Below, one piece after another: positions 1 through 10,802 of a stretch of DNA of 64,000 nucleotides. Every line of letters begins with the position of its first letter. Position 1 is the first letter of the stretch. Both the position numbers and the translations under genes were made by a program. Under the pieces are notes generated by a model. That model was not told the DNA's origin, did not search any database, and worked only from the letters and a program-made list of their open reading frames with translations. Origin of the DNA: Durusdinium trenchii (Eukaryota; Sar; Dinophyceae; Suessiales; Symbiodiniaceae); NCBI GenBank assembly GCA_963970005.1, contig CAXAMN010000004.1, forward strand, positions 384,989-448,988, given 5' to 3'.

Positions 1-346
1 GTTAGTTACAAGACTTTACAACCAACATCAACCAACTATATATGGTTGCAGCGATTCGTCCACATTGCTGTAGTTCTTGGTAGAATGTCATCTCTGTTCA
101 TTTTCACTAATGACCATGTCATGCTCTGATTCTGGACCTCCAAAGAGCCTTCTTGGAAGAACAAACATAGACCGAAAACATGCCAAAACCTGGTTGGGTG
201 TCTCCATAATTAACCATCCCAAACCATCATACCTGGATTTTCCAACTCTGCAAAAAGGATTTGCCTTTTCATCTCAACCAAAAAGACATCAGTCTCCCTC
301 ACCTGGGCCACCGGCCACTACCACATCACATCTCCGATCCGTCACC

Positions 347-480
347 ATCCGGCTCCGGGCATCCGGCTCCGAAACGAGGAACACGTTGCCGATCCGTCTC
401 AGCTGTCCAACGCAGGCCGGGCCGAACCCGTCGAACGCACTGGGCTTCGTGAAATCGACGGCGGTTTATCGCGACCCGTT
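347..480 (+). CDS. NRPS exon: condensation domain, NTLPIRL segment
   Basis: One frame reads ETRNTLPIRLSCPTQ, matching the conserved 'F-V-N-T-L-P-x-R' stretch in the C-terminal half of condensation domains. The exon limits are not resolved: no flanking AG/GT pair could be fixed by frame matching, so the coordinates are approximate. It lies upstream of, and in the right order for, the next C-domain exon. An antisense frame is also open here but carries no motif. Confidence 0.5.
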
Positions 481-1057
481 TGGGCGGGGTCCGTTCGTTC
501 GGAATTCCGAGGAAATGCACAGGTCGAAGACAGAAATGCAGGGTAATGATCTGGGGCGAGGCCGATTAGATGGCCAATCTTCTCACAGTTTGGTCAAGCT
601 TTTGTTGGATGAACCTGCCCACCCACTCAGTAAATGCTGAGGGCCCATGTGTTCAATGCTGACAGGCGACCTTCAAGGACTTGCTGGAGAGGACCGAAGA
701 AAGTCATGCTCAAATATGCAACAGACAGACAGCGATTGTTCGGATCTAAAGGCACCTATAACTATACCTAGAACCTCGTTAGGCAATAATTTCCGCCCAA
801 CGCCATTTAGGCAGAAAATTCAGCCCGCTTTTGCAAAGAACGCCTCAGCCTCGAGGGTCAAAAACGCCGAGGCACAATCACATGCATTCTTACATGCAGG
901 CGGCAGAGCCAGAATTCGAATGAACAAATTTGAGAAAACAACCGCCTGCCACTTGATGCTAATCCCCAGTCTAAAGTTATTGAAACTAATGTCGCTCACT
1001 CCCCTAAAAGGCTACCATTCCGTTGTCCACCCAACTACTGATTGTAGTGAGGGGGGC

Positions 1058-1115
1058 ACGGGCAAGAACGCCTAAGTAATGGGCAAGAACGCCCAAGTAT
1101 AACGGGTAAGAACGC
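1058..1115 (+). repeat. Short tandem AAGAACGCC(C/T)AAGT repeat
   Basis: The unit GGGCAAGAACGCCTAAGT occurs three times with small changes between 1058 and 1115. Related AAGAACGCC or CGAACGCCC words occur at about 835-870 and 31965-32025. It lies in an NRPS intron and has no evident function. Confidence 0.7.
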
Positions 1116-1539
1116 CTAAGTGGTCGGCGCAGTCAACTCCTCGGCGTGTGGCCGGCGCAATCGGCTCTTCGACGTGTGGTCGTCCCCTGGTCTGGCCGAA
1201 TGCTTGGCGTGTCGGCTCGTCGGCGTGTAGACTCCTTCCTTGGCGTGTCGACTCGTGAGCGCAGGTGGCAATTGGTCAACTCCTCGACACGTCGACTGCA
1301 TGGTCAGCGTCAGAACACTTCTTAATGCACCATGATCCCGAACCGCGTTTGTTGGTCATCAAAGTTTCGACCCCAAAATCGCCGGATTCAACATGCCAAC
1401 CGGCTCCTTCAGTCTATCAGTCTATCCTTGAACGTCCGCAGTCCTACGGTGACTTCGCTTCGCAGTCTGAACAGATCTTTTGCTAGACTCCTAGACATGA
1501 CGGAAAAGTCCAGTGGGACGTTCGGCATTGGCCTCTTCA

Positions 1540-1643
1540 CCGGTTCTACGTCGCGGCGAGGACGCAGGCGACTTTGCTGGAGGCGATCGAACACTCGGCG
1601 CTGCCCTTTCAAGCGGTAGCCGACCTGAGACAGGAGCGGTCGG
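1540..1643 (+). CDS. NRPS exon: condensation domain, PF..V..LR segment
   Basis: Reads FYVAARTQATLLEAIEHSAL followed by PFQAVADLRQERS. This is the family pattern 'tll.Al.Hqd.PFe.lv..L..eRs' that follows the NTLP motif in condensation domains. The probable donor is the GT in TCGG|GTGTTT near 1643; the 5' limit is uncertain. The two neighbouring C-domain pieces sit in the expected order on the same strand. Confidence 0.65.
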
Positions 1644-2211
1644 GTGTTTTTGCCGTGGGGGCGTTGCGGGCGGAGTGGGGCATGGTTTGTGACATGACGT
1701 AACACACACACAAAACTTATTGTTCCCTTGCTTTATCATAAGGATTTGACATGTGAGAACACTGCAATGTTCAATGTACCAAAAATGCCTTCCAATTTGG
1801 GGGGAGTTTTCAGTTGTTGAAGATGGTCGTGCTGCCAACTTGGCACCTGATTCGCCATGAGCGGATAGTCAATGGCTTGGAAGACAGGTGCGTTGCTGAT
1901 AGTCAATGGCTTTTTGGGGGATGAGACCTGTCACCTGTATTGTATAGTAGTAGAAGGTAATGTGGGCTTTCAGAGCTGGCGGCAAGAGGCTGAACTAGTA
2001 TAATATTGCATCAACATCACATATATATATATATATACATGGTGTATGTTGATTTATGATGATTTACGGAGAATGCTATGTCAAACCCGTCTAGCTTCAG
2101 GGAACTTGTAGCTAGATCCCAGTAAGTAGCGGGTCTTAGCTTTAGTACAAGCAAGTAACAACACACTCACACATTGCCTGCCAACATCTGCCAACTATAT
2201 TTGCTAAGACA

Positions 2212-2440
2212 GTGGTACCTTCGTGCCCCTCCCAAGTTCGCGCCTCGTTCCTCCGCCCCAAAACGAGGAGAAGGGCCACCAGGGTGGTCTGCAAGCGTTC
2301 TTCCAACATACCCATGACGTCACCGTGGCGTCGGAGTTGTTGGAGCCATTTGACTTTGGAACATGGCCAGCCTTGGCCAAGTTCGAGGCGCGGTCGAGGG
2401 ACGTCGCCGACGGACGTCAGACTGGAGGCCACCTAGACAT
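2212..2440 (+). CDS. NRPS exon: condensation domain, FDF segment (tentative)
   Basis: One open frame contains GGLQAFFQHTHDV and then ASELLEPFDFGTWPALAKFE. This resembles the end of condensation domains, where a hydrophobic strand is followed by an 'FDL' element. Its position between clear C-domain exons supports the call. The reading is short and degenerate, and the boundaries are unresolved. A competing open frame exists on the same strand. Confidence 0.4.
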
Positions 2441-3314
2441 GTCTTCCGATTCGTGGTGGGCGGGAGGGGGTTATTGTTGTGGCTGGTTTGTTGTGGGGGA
2501 TGGTAGGTCCTGAAAAACGGCAGGCTGAGGAACGATGGTACGTATATACGTGAAGAGACAAGACGTTGAAAGAGCAGCATCCAGAAAGAAAGGAATATAT
2601 CGAGTTAAACTGTCTTAGAATCCTGGAGACCCTGTGAATTGCAGGTCACCACGCTGAAAGGTTGGTAAGTAAAGTCGGACTCGGACGCAGAACATCTATA
2701 TTCGCCGTGTGTTCCGAGAGAGGCGTTCTTTCTAGGGCTGGAACCAAAGGGGTAGATTCATCCGTAATTTGTTGGTTCTTTTGCTCATTTGGAGATAAAC
2801 CTGTGCATGGATCGCAGCATAAATTGGATCGAGTAGGGAACTATATCTTTGTTCTACGGCTCATTGGTAGACGGTAGACTTCACGGTGACGGGTTGGGGT
2901 CTTCTTTACACATGAAGCACCCCGGCCTCAACCTGGCAGAAGAGCGAGTCTGGGAAGAGTCCGGTATTTTCCACCAGGTGATCCTCTGAAAGGTTGTGTT
3001 GGTCCTGGTCACAACATCCAGAAGTAAAAAGACAAGTTTTACATCATAATTAAGGACTACAACCTGGACCCAGCCAGGTGAGCCTGCACACGATCTTGGA
3101 TGACCAGGGTGGTCGCCTCCGATGGGAGTTCATGCCAGAGGCAGGGGTCCACATTGTGTCATATTGAGCTTTCCCTGGCAGTCTAGTGGAATGACAATTT
3201 CTTGGAACAGATACTCTTGAAACCCTTTCTCCACACAACTCTCATTGATAGATGTTTCTGGCTGATGTGGTTGTCAGCTGCTTAGTTCCAACCCTGAAAG
3301 GTTGTACCCCACAG

Positions 3315-3849
3315 TTTCGTGAAGCTATTGGATCGGCACTTGGCTGCCATGGCCGAGCGACTGGCCTCGAACACACCTGGTGCTTTGTGTATGCCTTTGT
3401 GGCGCTTGCGGGAACCTCCTTGGGATCTGCGGCACGCCGTGCTGCATGATTGGACAGCCAGCGTTTCGCCTCCCTTGCCGGAATGTCGACTGGAAGATCT
3501 TTTGGAGCAACAAGCCAAACGTACACCCCAGCAAACAGCGGTGCTTTGCGTGGAAGCATCTCAACGCCTCTCATACCGGGAGTTGCTGGAAGAATCTCAA
3601 GAGTTGGCTGAGATTTTAATCAAGATCTACGACGCGAGTGGCTCCAGCTGTGCGCCGACGGGCTCGTGTTCTTTTCCCGCAGCTCCCGTGCTCGACGTCT
3701 TTCGTGTGGGGCTGCTAACGGAACGAGGCTTGGACCTTCCAGTGATGGTCTTCGCTGTGCTGACGGCTGGGGGCGCGTTCGTACCCTTGTCGCCGGACTT
3801 CCCAGCAGAGCGGCTGAAGTGGATCAGTCAAGACGCTCAGGCCAGGCTA
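3315..3849 (+). CDS. NRPS exon: end of C domain and start of A domain (motifs A1-A2)
   Basis: Starts after CCACAG at 3314. It reads VKLLDRHLAAMAERLAS (last helix of a condensation domain), then a linker, then LEDLLEQQAKRTPQQTAVLC and LSYRELLEESQELAEIL, the typical N-terminus of an adenylation domain. TAGGAFVPLSPDFPAERLKW is core motif A2 (consensus LKAGxAYVPLDPxYPxERL). The exon ends in phase 0 at a GC donor (CTA|GCGGCT) and continues into the exon at 4503. About 178 codons. The frame stays open to 3945, but family sequence stops at 3849. Confidence 0.85.
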
Positions 3850-4502
3850 GCGGCTACTTGCAACATCTTGCAACTACTAAGTGGTGTTTGGTGGCTGTCT
3901 GACGGGACAGGACTGTCCATGTTGTCCAGTCCTTTGATTCGGTAAACATGAGATTTTTCGTCCAAAGTAGGTAGGCCGGCCTGCGGAGGGACTGGTGATC
4001 CACGGCCGCCTCCAACGTTTTCCGGAAGATCCACGTCGTCGGAATCCACGTCCACGTATAGTCCACTCGGGAGCCGGGACCTCCTCCATTTCATCTCTTT
4101 TGGTGTTTTGTGGAACATTGGGCCTTGGGGCGGCAAGAGCCACAAAAGTGTCTAGATTGAGAAGTGTACATGAATGACAGGGACAATGCTGACATGTCCT
4201 AACAGTCCCCATGTCCTGACATGTTCGACTTTTGAAATGCACTTTTGAAAGGATCTTCAGGGTGATTGAAGTTTTTTTTGGAGTATGTGGGGCTTCAACC
4301 TGCTGGAACCTCGCTACCTTGTTTTAGCAGGCTTTCTGTGGCGAGCCATGCGCCAGTGACCCTTTCCTGTGGCTCAAAGGTAAGGAACTATTCAAACCCA
4401 CTGCACAAATGAACCACATCCATTTGCAAGGTCGTTCTCACCCTTTAGGAAGGCCCCCCTTTTGATGTTCCTTTAAAGCCCATCCCATCCGCGGAACAAG
4501 AG

Positions 4503-5323
4503 GTGGCTGTGCTCTTGGCCACGCCCAGCACCGCGGAGCCGGCGGCCCTCTTGGCCTCCGCCTTTCACCCGGTCCTTCCGCTTCACGTGGTCTCCGCCAG
4601 AAGCCGGTCGACCGGGCGCCTGCGCCGCCCTACTCGGCGGCGGCGTACGCGCGCGCGGAGTTCGGCGTATGTGCTGTTCACCTCTGGATCCACGGGAAGG
4701 CCTAAGGGAGTGGTCGTGTCGCAGCAGGCGTTGGTGTCACATTTGATGCCATACCTGCGGGTCTTGAAGCTCACGGCTGGTGACAAAGTGCTTCTGACCA
4801 GTTCGTTCACCTTTGATATGGCCTATTCACAACTCTTTGGAGCCTTGCTCAGTGGAGCGCAGTTGATCATCACCTCTGAGAACCCCATGATCGACCCGGA
4901 GCATCTTCGCCAAATCCTCTACGAGCAACAGATCAGCTTTACCACTCTAGTGCCATCGGTGCTATCTTTCATGAATGAGTGTGAGATGCCCTTTCCTTTA
5001 CCATTGAGACATTTAGGCTGTGGAGGAGAAGCACTTGCTTCCAAAGCCTTGCTGGACTTCTTCCAGTCTGCACGGAATCAGTCGAAGTCCGAGAACCCAG
5101 TGGACGTTCAGGTGCACAATCGCTATGGTCCCACTGAATGTGCCATCAACGCCCTCCTCTTGGGACCCTTCAGCCTTAAGAGTCACGGAACCAGGTGTTC
5201 CAAGGTCGAAGCCGTTCCCATTGGCTGGCCCAGTGGTTCTCGACAGATCTGGATCCAAGGGTTTGGCTTAGAAAAGGGAGAACTCGTTCTGGCTGGTGCT
5301 GGCTTGGCTTTGGGTTATACCTC
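4503..5323 (+). CDS. NRPS exon: adenylation domain core (A3-A6)
   Basis: Encodes most of an ANL-superfamily amino-acid adenylation domain, which forms aminoacyl-AMP and loads the carrier protein. Visible motifs: A3 YVLFTSGSTGRPKGV; A4 region FDMAYSQLFGALLSGA, with the Asp that normally holds the substrate amino group; the GGEAL strand; A5 NRYGPTE; A6 GELVLAGAGLALGY. Aligned by eye to GrsA, the pocket reads roughly D-M-S-T-L-C-R-I-N. This suggests an alpha-amino acid but matches no code I know. The acceptor is AAGAG|GTGGCT. The exon leaves by a GA donor (ACCTC|GAATCT), which restores frame with the next exon. Confidence 0.93.
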
Positions 5324-5651
5324 GAATCTTGGAGCAAGAACGAGATGCGTTTTTACTTCCTTCCCCACAAGTTAGAAGCTGGTAAAGGAGGCTGATCGTC
5401 TTCAAGGTCCATCCACTTCAATGAGAGGGTTGCTTCGGGCTCCCCTGTTTTGTTGAGCATGCATGCCTTGACGGTGGATCCCCAGCCATTTGAGCTTGGC
5501 AAAGCATACTTGCCATGTTCACGGGCTTTTTCAGGTCAGAGTCGATCGGAAGGTTCAAGAAGCTTCGCCAGACATCTCAAACAAAGCAAACAAACACCTC
5601 ACCCAGGTGCACGCCCAGTCCCAGTGTGGTCCCTCCCATCCCTTTCTATAT

Positions 5652-5839
5652 ATAGTAACAAGAAGCTACTAGCTAAGCTTGGAGGCCATCGCTATTAGGC
5701 TGGAGGCCATTGCTACTATAGTATATAGAAGCTACTAGAAGCTATTTGCGACTAGTAGCAATGCCCTTGTTACTAGTAGCAATGCCCTTCTTACTAGTAG
5801 CGATGCCCTTGCTAGTAGCTAGAAGCTACTAGCAACAAG
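5652..5839. repeat. Dispersed CTAGTAGC / GGAGGCCATCGCTA repeat tract (largest copy)
   Basis: Built from short interchangeable words: AAGAAGCTACTAG, ACTAGTAGCAATGCCCTTG and TTGGAGGCCATCGCTA. The core ACTAGT is self-complementary, so the tract reads similarly on both strands and can fold. It lies in an intron of the adenylation region. Further copies are annotated separately. Confidence 0.9.
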
Positions 5840-5881
5840 GACCCCCTTTCATCCCTTTCTCCGGATCCAGAGATCCCCCAG

Positions 5882-6026
5882 GACCTCGCCGCTCCGGCGC
5901 GGGCCCTTCGCTGAGAACCTCCGCGGCGCGGGGCGCTGCTACGGCAGCGGCGACATGGCGGCTCGAGCGCTGGACGAGCTCGGGACGCTGGGCTGTGTGA
6001 GCTTTTGCGGGCGGAGCGATGCTCAG
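5882..6026 (+). CDS. NRPS exon: adenylation motif A7 (YGSGD)
   Basis: Starts after CCCCAG|G and ends at CAG|GTGGAG. It reads RRGPFAENLRG then CYGSGDMAARALDELGTLGC and VSFCGRSDAQ. This is the A7 region 'YRTGDLa...dG.leflGR.D.Q', including the catalytic-loop Asp; the usual Thr before GD is Ser here. It joins upstream in phase 2 and downstream in phase 0, so the run GRSDAQ-VKLHGQRIELGEIE is continuous. The intron before it contains a dispersed AGTAGC tract that stops about 40 bp from the acceptor. Confidence 0.92.
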
Positions 6027-6157
6027 GTGGAGAAAGACACGAAGCAAAAAGGGAGGAAGACTCTTGATGTGTTGGTTTTTCAGGTATTAATTCACCAGAT
6101 GTCACCAGCAAGAACGGGTTTTGAAGACGTCTATTGAACCATTCGAGTTTCGAGCAG

Positions 6158-6345
6158 GTCAAGCTCCACGGTCAACGCATTGAGCTGGGCGAAATCGAAC
6201 AGGCGATCTTGGAATGCCCGGAGGTGGAGTCCTGTCGCGTGATTTTGGTCGCGGAGAGACTGGTGGCCTTTGTTTCCGGAAAATGCGAGCAGAGCGAGCA
6301 GACGTGCCAGCAGGCTCTCTTGCACTGTGCAAAGCTGCTGCCAAG
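6158..6345 (+). CDS. NRPS exon: adenylation hinge (A8) and C-terminal subdomain
   Basis: Begins VKLHGQRIELGEIEQAI, the A8 hinge motif, followed by the short C-terminal subdomain (ECPEVESCRVILVAERLVAF). The acceptor is GCAG|GTCAAG. The donor is GC (CCAAG|GCGTGG) in phase 2. Joining to the exon at 6630 gives CTG CTG CCA AGG GCC ATG ATC, i.e. LLPRAMIPS, exactly the 'lP.yMiPs' stretch expected here. This is one of the best-supported GC introns in the window. Confidence 0.95.
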
Positions 6346-6629
6346 GCGTGGGGATCTTGGATGTCCACCACTCAGCTCCTTTATCTTGATGTTTCTGGTT
6401 CAGTGGTTTTGGTCTTTGCACTAAGACTGCTTGGTATCAATCTAGCCTAACACCCGCTCTGGCTGCCGACTATCCATTAGCTTGACAAATCTACTCCTCA
6501 TTGTCCACAAACACATAACCTCAGCATGGAACCACATGGACTCCTTTCTTGGGGCCTGCTCCAATGCCTGGCCTCCATCCACTCCGCCCCATTCGCCTTT
6601 TGGGCGCCTCACACGACCTGCTTCTGGAG

Positions 6630-6813
6630 GGCCATGATCCCCAGCTTCCACTGGATCGCTGGGTGGCCCCGAAGCAGCTCCGGAAAGATCGACCTCCAAG
6701 CCCTGGCGAGCCGCGCCGTCGCTCACCCCGCCGTGGTGAGCGACGGCGAGGTGGTTCCGGGAGTGGTGCTGCCCCGCATGAGCGAGTGGAGCGGACTGGA
6801 AGGACAAGTGCAG
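6630..6813 (+). CDS. NRPS exon: adenylation motif A10 and start of PCP
   Basis: Reads MIPSFHWIAGWPRSSSGKID then LQALASR. SSGKIDLQAL is motif A10, whose Lys contacts the adenylate. After a linker comes EWSGLEGQVQ, where the first helix of the carrier protein starts. It ends in phase 0 at GTGCAG|GTTTTG and joins to TLAELGLGD in the next exon. Acceptor TGGAG|GGCC. Two other frames are partly open here but carry no motif. Confidence 0.93.
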
Positions 6814-7148
6814 GTTTTGATGAAGGCCATTGAGGTTTTGAGAGGGGGGGATGGGTGACTTGATGAAATAGCTAGACAGTCTAGAGTCTAGACACAAACG
6901 GTTTCTTCTTCCATGGTGTTCCGGCTGTCAGAGCTGGAGTAGATGCATGATGCATAGATCAAACAACCTTACGGCAGGAGATTGACAGCAACGTGCAGGG
7001 TTCAGACTTGTTCAGACTGTCCACAGTTGTTTGGGCCCCAAGTCATCATAAATCATCCAATTGACCTTTTGATGATGCCTTATGACGATGATAGTGACGA
7101 TGATTTATGATGGGGGGTCATGCATTTTGAGACCATCTCCCACTGCAG

Positions 7149-7244
7149 ACCTTGGCAGAGCTGGGCCTGGGAGACACCTCACCCAGCTCACGGGTGTCTT
7201 CCTTGGGCCTCAACTCATTGCTGGCGCTTCGTGACTTGGAAATG
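7149..7244 (+). CDS. NRPS exon: peptidyl carrier protein with phosphopantetheine Ser
   Basis: Reads TLAELGLGDTSPSSRVSSLG then LNSLLALRDLEM. LGLNSLL is the 4'-phosphopantetheine attachment motif (consensus LGGxSL or LGxDSL); the Ser is the modified residue. Asn replaces the more usual Asp/His before Ser, which is tolerated in NRPS carriers. Acceptor CTGCAG|ACC. The GC donor (GAAATG|GCTATG) gives a phase-0 join to the next exon, completing the carrier. Confidence 0.88.
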
Positions 7245-7310
7245 GCTATGGGTCAACATGGGTCAAAACACACCCGGGCACCGGTGGTCTGACCGATCAT
7301 GAATCGATTC

Positions 7311-7416
7311 CTCTAGTAAGGCACTTGTTCCTAGTAGCTTCTTGTTACTACTAGTAAGGCACTTGTTACTAGTAGCGTGGCACTTGTTCCTACTAGCTTC
7401 TTGTTACTACTAGAAG
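7311..7416. repeat. Dispersed CTAGTAGC repeat tract
   Basis: Alternating words AGTAAGGCACTTGTT and CCTAGTAGCTTCTTGTTACT in three near-copies, same family as 5652-5839. Located in the intron splitting the carrier protein. Confidence 0.85.
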
Positions 7417-7741
7417 GGAGGTCAACCGAATCCACCTTTTGGGTAGGGGAGGTGCCATCTTCGGAAGTTGCTCTGTCGGAAACGGCGAGCCAACGGCGAG
7501 CCAACGGGTTTCTATCCCAATCAGTTACACTCCAGGAATCCGGGAAAAGAGGTAGACCAAATATGGCCAAAACCCTCCAAAAACACATTCAACAACACCT
7601 CAAAAAGCAGTTGGTGTGTTATTCTTCGGCCAAAAAGACGCCTAAAAAAAGCGCGCCAAACCTCCCAACTCCTGGACCTTGATGGGATCCGGGTGATTTC
7701 GGCCTCGGCCCCCAGGTGTGAGCAGAAACTGTGCTCAGCAG

Positions 7742-7798
7742 GGCGTCAAGATCTCGCTTCAACGACTGCTGGGCGATGGCACAGTGGAAGATGCCATC
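7742..7798 (+). CDS. NRPS exon: last helix of the carrier protein
   Basis: Reads GVKISLQRLLGDGTVEDAI, matching the end of a carrier domain ('Gv.is...lf...Tv..la'). Acceptor GCAG|GGCGTC. The exon may end at the GA donor ATC|GAGCCA at 7798 or at a later GC; the frame stays open to 7880. The intron before it carries AGTAGC-type repeats at 7311-7416. Confidence 0.8.
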
Positions 7799-8212
7799 GA
7801 GCCAGGCCAATGTGTGGCAGTCTTGGCACGGAACAGGACCCTGGAATTGATGTCCCAACGATGGCAGAACATTGGAGCTTGTTAAGTCTTCATGTCCTTT
7901 CCCTCAGCGCAAATTTGAAACACCATTTATATGCTGCTACACCTGGGCAAAGGCTGCATCACCAGCACCACACCGCCCATCGTTCCACGCATTTGGTGTT
8001 ACTTTCGTCACCAGCGATGCCGTGAAGACCTGCTCTCCGGAGGAACGGATCGACGCCAGCCATCGACAGCCAGACAGGGAGACCCCATTCAGGTTGACGA
8101 TTCTGGAAAACACTTGAAAACCCCCCTCCCCTGTCATGGTTTGATTCCAACTTCACACCTCCAACCAACCGTGGTTGTCCACCTTTTTCCGTCCGGATCC
8201 GAAAACATGCAG

Positions 8213-8360
8213 GTGACGGTCTGGATCCGATCGAAGAGGGCTTGGAGCTCTTGTTGGGAAGGACTGCCCTGGAGTTCCGGCTGTTGGGATCGGATCTCCA
8301 TGGTGCCCCGTCGAAAGAGGGAGGTCGTCGTTGGGCCATTCGGCAGTGGAGGTCGTCGTT
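8213..8360 (+). CDS. Possible NRPS linker exon between PCP and TE
   Basis: After ATGCAG|GT one frame reads GLDPIEEGLELLLGRTALEF and continues RLLGSDLHGAPSKEGGRRW before a stop at 8370. Its acidic, leucine-rich composition and position between PCP and TE suggest an interdomain linker. No family motif is recognised. Antisense frames are also open, so the call is weak. Confidence 0.35.
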
Positions 8361-8690
8361 GGAGGTCGTTTAAAGAATAGGGGTGGAGAGAAGCCTGCAC
8401 CTCTGGATGCCTCTGGTGAGAACGCAGTGAACATGCCCCAGCGTTCGCTGGCGCGCCAAGGAGATGAACATTAACGTTCATTGGTACATTGGCCATTGGT
8501 TGGGGATCCCCTTATTTGGAGACAACAAGCCCATCTCTTGCCAGATTGGGCATTCCGCAAGATATCTCCCCGTAGCAGTGGCAGCTAGGAGAACTTCCGG
8601 TGAATCACTTCTCATGGACAAAGCACCCTGAATATGGCCTGGTATCGTACATTCCATAGAGGTTCCTTTGCACTGCTTCAGTCAGCTTAG

Positions 8691-8782
8691 GCGAGCAACC
8701 TTGGGAGCTCCTCCTTTGCCCGGGCGATGGTGGCGTCGGTTTGGAAGGCTATCGGCCATTGGCTTTGGCCCTGAACCATGCA
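8691..8782 (+). CDS. NRPS exon: thioesterase domain, first strand and helix
   Basis: Starts after CTTAG|GC and reads EQPWELLLCPGDGGVGLEGY then RPLALALNHA. This matches the start of type I/II NRPS thioesterases ('plf.lpgaGG....y.pLa.aL'). The GC donor (CATGCA|GCTGGG) is in phase 0. Joining to 9436 gives ALNHAVCRTRVV, where thioesterases have 'aL...vy.l'. Confidence 0.75.
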
Positions 8783-8819
8783 GCTGGGACACGGGCAGGT
8801 GTGAAGTCTTCAGCTTGGA

Positions 8820-8881
8820 TTCCTAGGAGCAAGGAGGCGACTAGTAGCTCCTGGCATCGCTACCAGGAGCAAGCACCTAGG
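8820..8881. repeat. Dispersed CTAGTAGC repeat tract
   Basis: Contains GGAGCAAGGAGGCGACTAGT and CTCCTGGCATCGCTACCAGG; the CTCCTGG variant is shared with the copies near 47500 and 51080. Confidence 0.75.
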
Positions 8882-9435
8882 TAAAGGACCATGTTACGAG
8901 GACCATGTTTTCAGGGCTCAGCTTGAAGTTGCAGGTAGTGACCCTCAAGCACCTGCTTGAACTAGGCAAGTCATGTTGGCAGCTGAAGGCAGACAGTTGC
9001 AATTGGAGGGGAACCTGATTTAGCACCCCTTAATTTCAACAGTAGGCACGCAGTTGTAAAGGTTGTACAGTTTAGGTACGTTTCTTCTATTCTTCGTTTC
9101 TCACCAAGCATGACCCAGTGACACATGTCACTTCCCCCGGTTATATTCTCAAATTTCCCTGTGCACGCAGATCATTACACAGTAGGTGTAGGGCCAACGG
9201 CCACTAAAGGTATCGCCGAAAGTGGCTATGGCCGTGAAAAAAGTGGATTGCTGTGGGAGGAGAATGTCGCATCAAGGGTTTCAACATGGATATGGAATCC
9301 AACCACCTTCAGGACAGAGTCAGGTGTCTTGAACCTGCACCACGAGAAAGCATGACCCCCACCCCACAACACCCCACCCCACCCGAGATCACCGTCTCGC
9401 CTTGTTCCCCACCACCTTTCCTTGGCGCGGTCGAG

Positions 9436-9519
9436 GTCTGCCGGACTCGTGTGGTGGATGGCCTTCTGAGTGTGGAAGCTGGAAGTCTCAAGACCCTGGC
9501 CAAGGAGCTTTGGAACTGC
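9436..9519 (+). CDS. NRPS exon: thioesterase domain, middle
   Basis: Reads VCRTRVVDGLLSVEAGSLKT then LAKELWNC, matching the 's.eelA..y...i' helix that precedes the nucleophile elbow in thioesterases. Acceptor GTCGAG|GTCTGC. The donor is either GC at 9520 (phase 0, preferred because it keeps frame) or GT at 9524. Confidence 0.72.
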
Positions 9520-9832
9520 GCCGGTGAGCGATCTGGCAGGAGGGACCTCAGCCTTCGTCGGTGTGTTGATGTCTTTTCTCTCTACGGAGCGGAGCGGGGG
9601 AGATGTCTTTGGAAAGTAGTCTCCCATTTTGGCTTCCCGGGCACACAAGATGTGGTGAACGAACACAGCATTGGAGCTTTGTGAGACGTTTGGCGACTTT
9701 CAACCCAACTTTGCAAAGATTCATTGGTTTATAAATGGACTTCATGTCATGGCCCATGGATTGGTCTCCAGATCCGATCTTCACATTCAGACCGACGTTC
9801 ACTGACGCCGACCGGGGGTCGGCGACCGGGAG

Positions 9833-9925
9833 TCGACCACCGGTGTCTTCGCCAGTCGGATCTTGCTGGGCCACTCCTGGGGCTGCGCTTTGGCGTGTGA
9901 GATGGCAGAGCTGGAGCCTGTGGAG
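9833..9925 (+). CDS. NRPS exon: thioesterase nucleophile elbow GHSWG
   Basis: Reads STTGVFASRILLGHSWGCAL then ACEMAELEPVE. GHSWG is the GxSxG nucleophile elbow of alpha/beta-hydrolase thioesterases, and the following A-EMA-L helix is typical. The GC donor GAG|GCCCGA in phase 0 joins to ALWLLDPSH at 10685. The start at 9833 is inferred from phase; an alternative acceptor lies at 9855. Confidence 0.85.
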
Positions 9926-10684
9926 GCCCGAAAAACCTCGGATTCTGGGGGAGGCGGACCGAGAACAGACCTGCAGAAAACTCTCCCAGCGGTGCAGAAT
10001 GATTGGGGTCGGCGCAGTGGCGGGCCTCTCAAAGCAAGGAGAGAATCCACATTATTTCCTGAAGATCCCCAACTGAACCACTCATGAGAAGCAGTTGTAG
10101 TTGGCAGAGCGTGCGTTTGGCTCAAATTCAAACACACCCCAAAAAACATCCAAAAACCAATTGGTGATCAATTGACTTCCTGCCATGATTTCTACTTTTG
10201 GTGCCACCAACATATTTTGTACCCTCCTGGCTCTATGAACTTTCACGGAGAGGTTGGCGTTGATTCTGGATCACCAGGGGCCCAGAGCGATCCCTCTTTG
10301 CACATGGTTAAGCACCAAATAGAATAAGTAGTAGGTGGTGAAAGCAAGAGTTAAACCGTCACCCAGCGGTGTGCTACTCTTCACTGACCTCTTTAGACCT
10401 ACACCAAAAAAGAAAACCGTTGGCAGCACAACCGAATAGGCCATTTAGTTGGCGCATCCTTTATTCTGTAGGTATAGGAGGAAGAAGGCCGGACCCCATG
10501 TGGAAGAGCTCCAAATGAAACATGCGGCAAACTCTGCAGAGATACGTAGGCATCAAATCCTGGTCTTAGAAGGTTTTCAGAAGAGTAAGTGCCACCGGCC
10601 TTGTTAACTCACTAAGAGTGGGGAGATTGCCTGTGTCATGAAAGAGTGCTTTCTGTGCTTTCCGTCCTTTGTTCAAGTTTCCAG

Positions 10685-10802
10685 GCACTTTGGCTTCTGG
10701 ATCCCTCCCATCAGCACTTTGCTCACACGCAACCGCAAGCAGCGCAAGCGCGGTCGAGCCAACCGCGGGGGCACGAGGCTGGGAAACATGGAAACACCGA
10801 TG
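10685..10802 (+). CDS. NRPS exon: thioesterase domain after the elbow (LLD)
   Basis: After TTCCAG it reads ALWLLDPSHQHFAHTQPQAA then QARSSQPRGHEAGKHGNTD. The 'v..L.LLDp..p' strand with its Asp is typical of thioesterases directly after the GxSxG helix. It ends at GATG|GTGAGA in phase 1 and matches the next exon. The Gln/His/Arg-rich continuation resembles the variable lid loop. Confidence 0.78.

Noticed and set aside
4583..6897. Antisense ORFs across the adenylation exons
   Set aside because: Shadows of the + strand NRPS exons, which carry all the conserved motifs.
9618..9640. CCATTTTGGCTTC resembling the dinoflagellate spliced-leader core CCATTTTGGCTCAAG
   Set aside because: The match stops before CAAG and no ORF follows it in the manner of a retrocopy; treated as chance.
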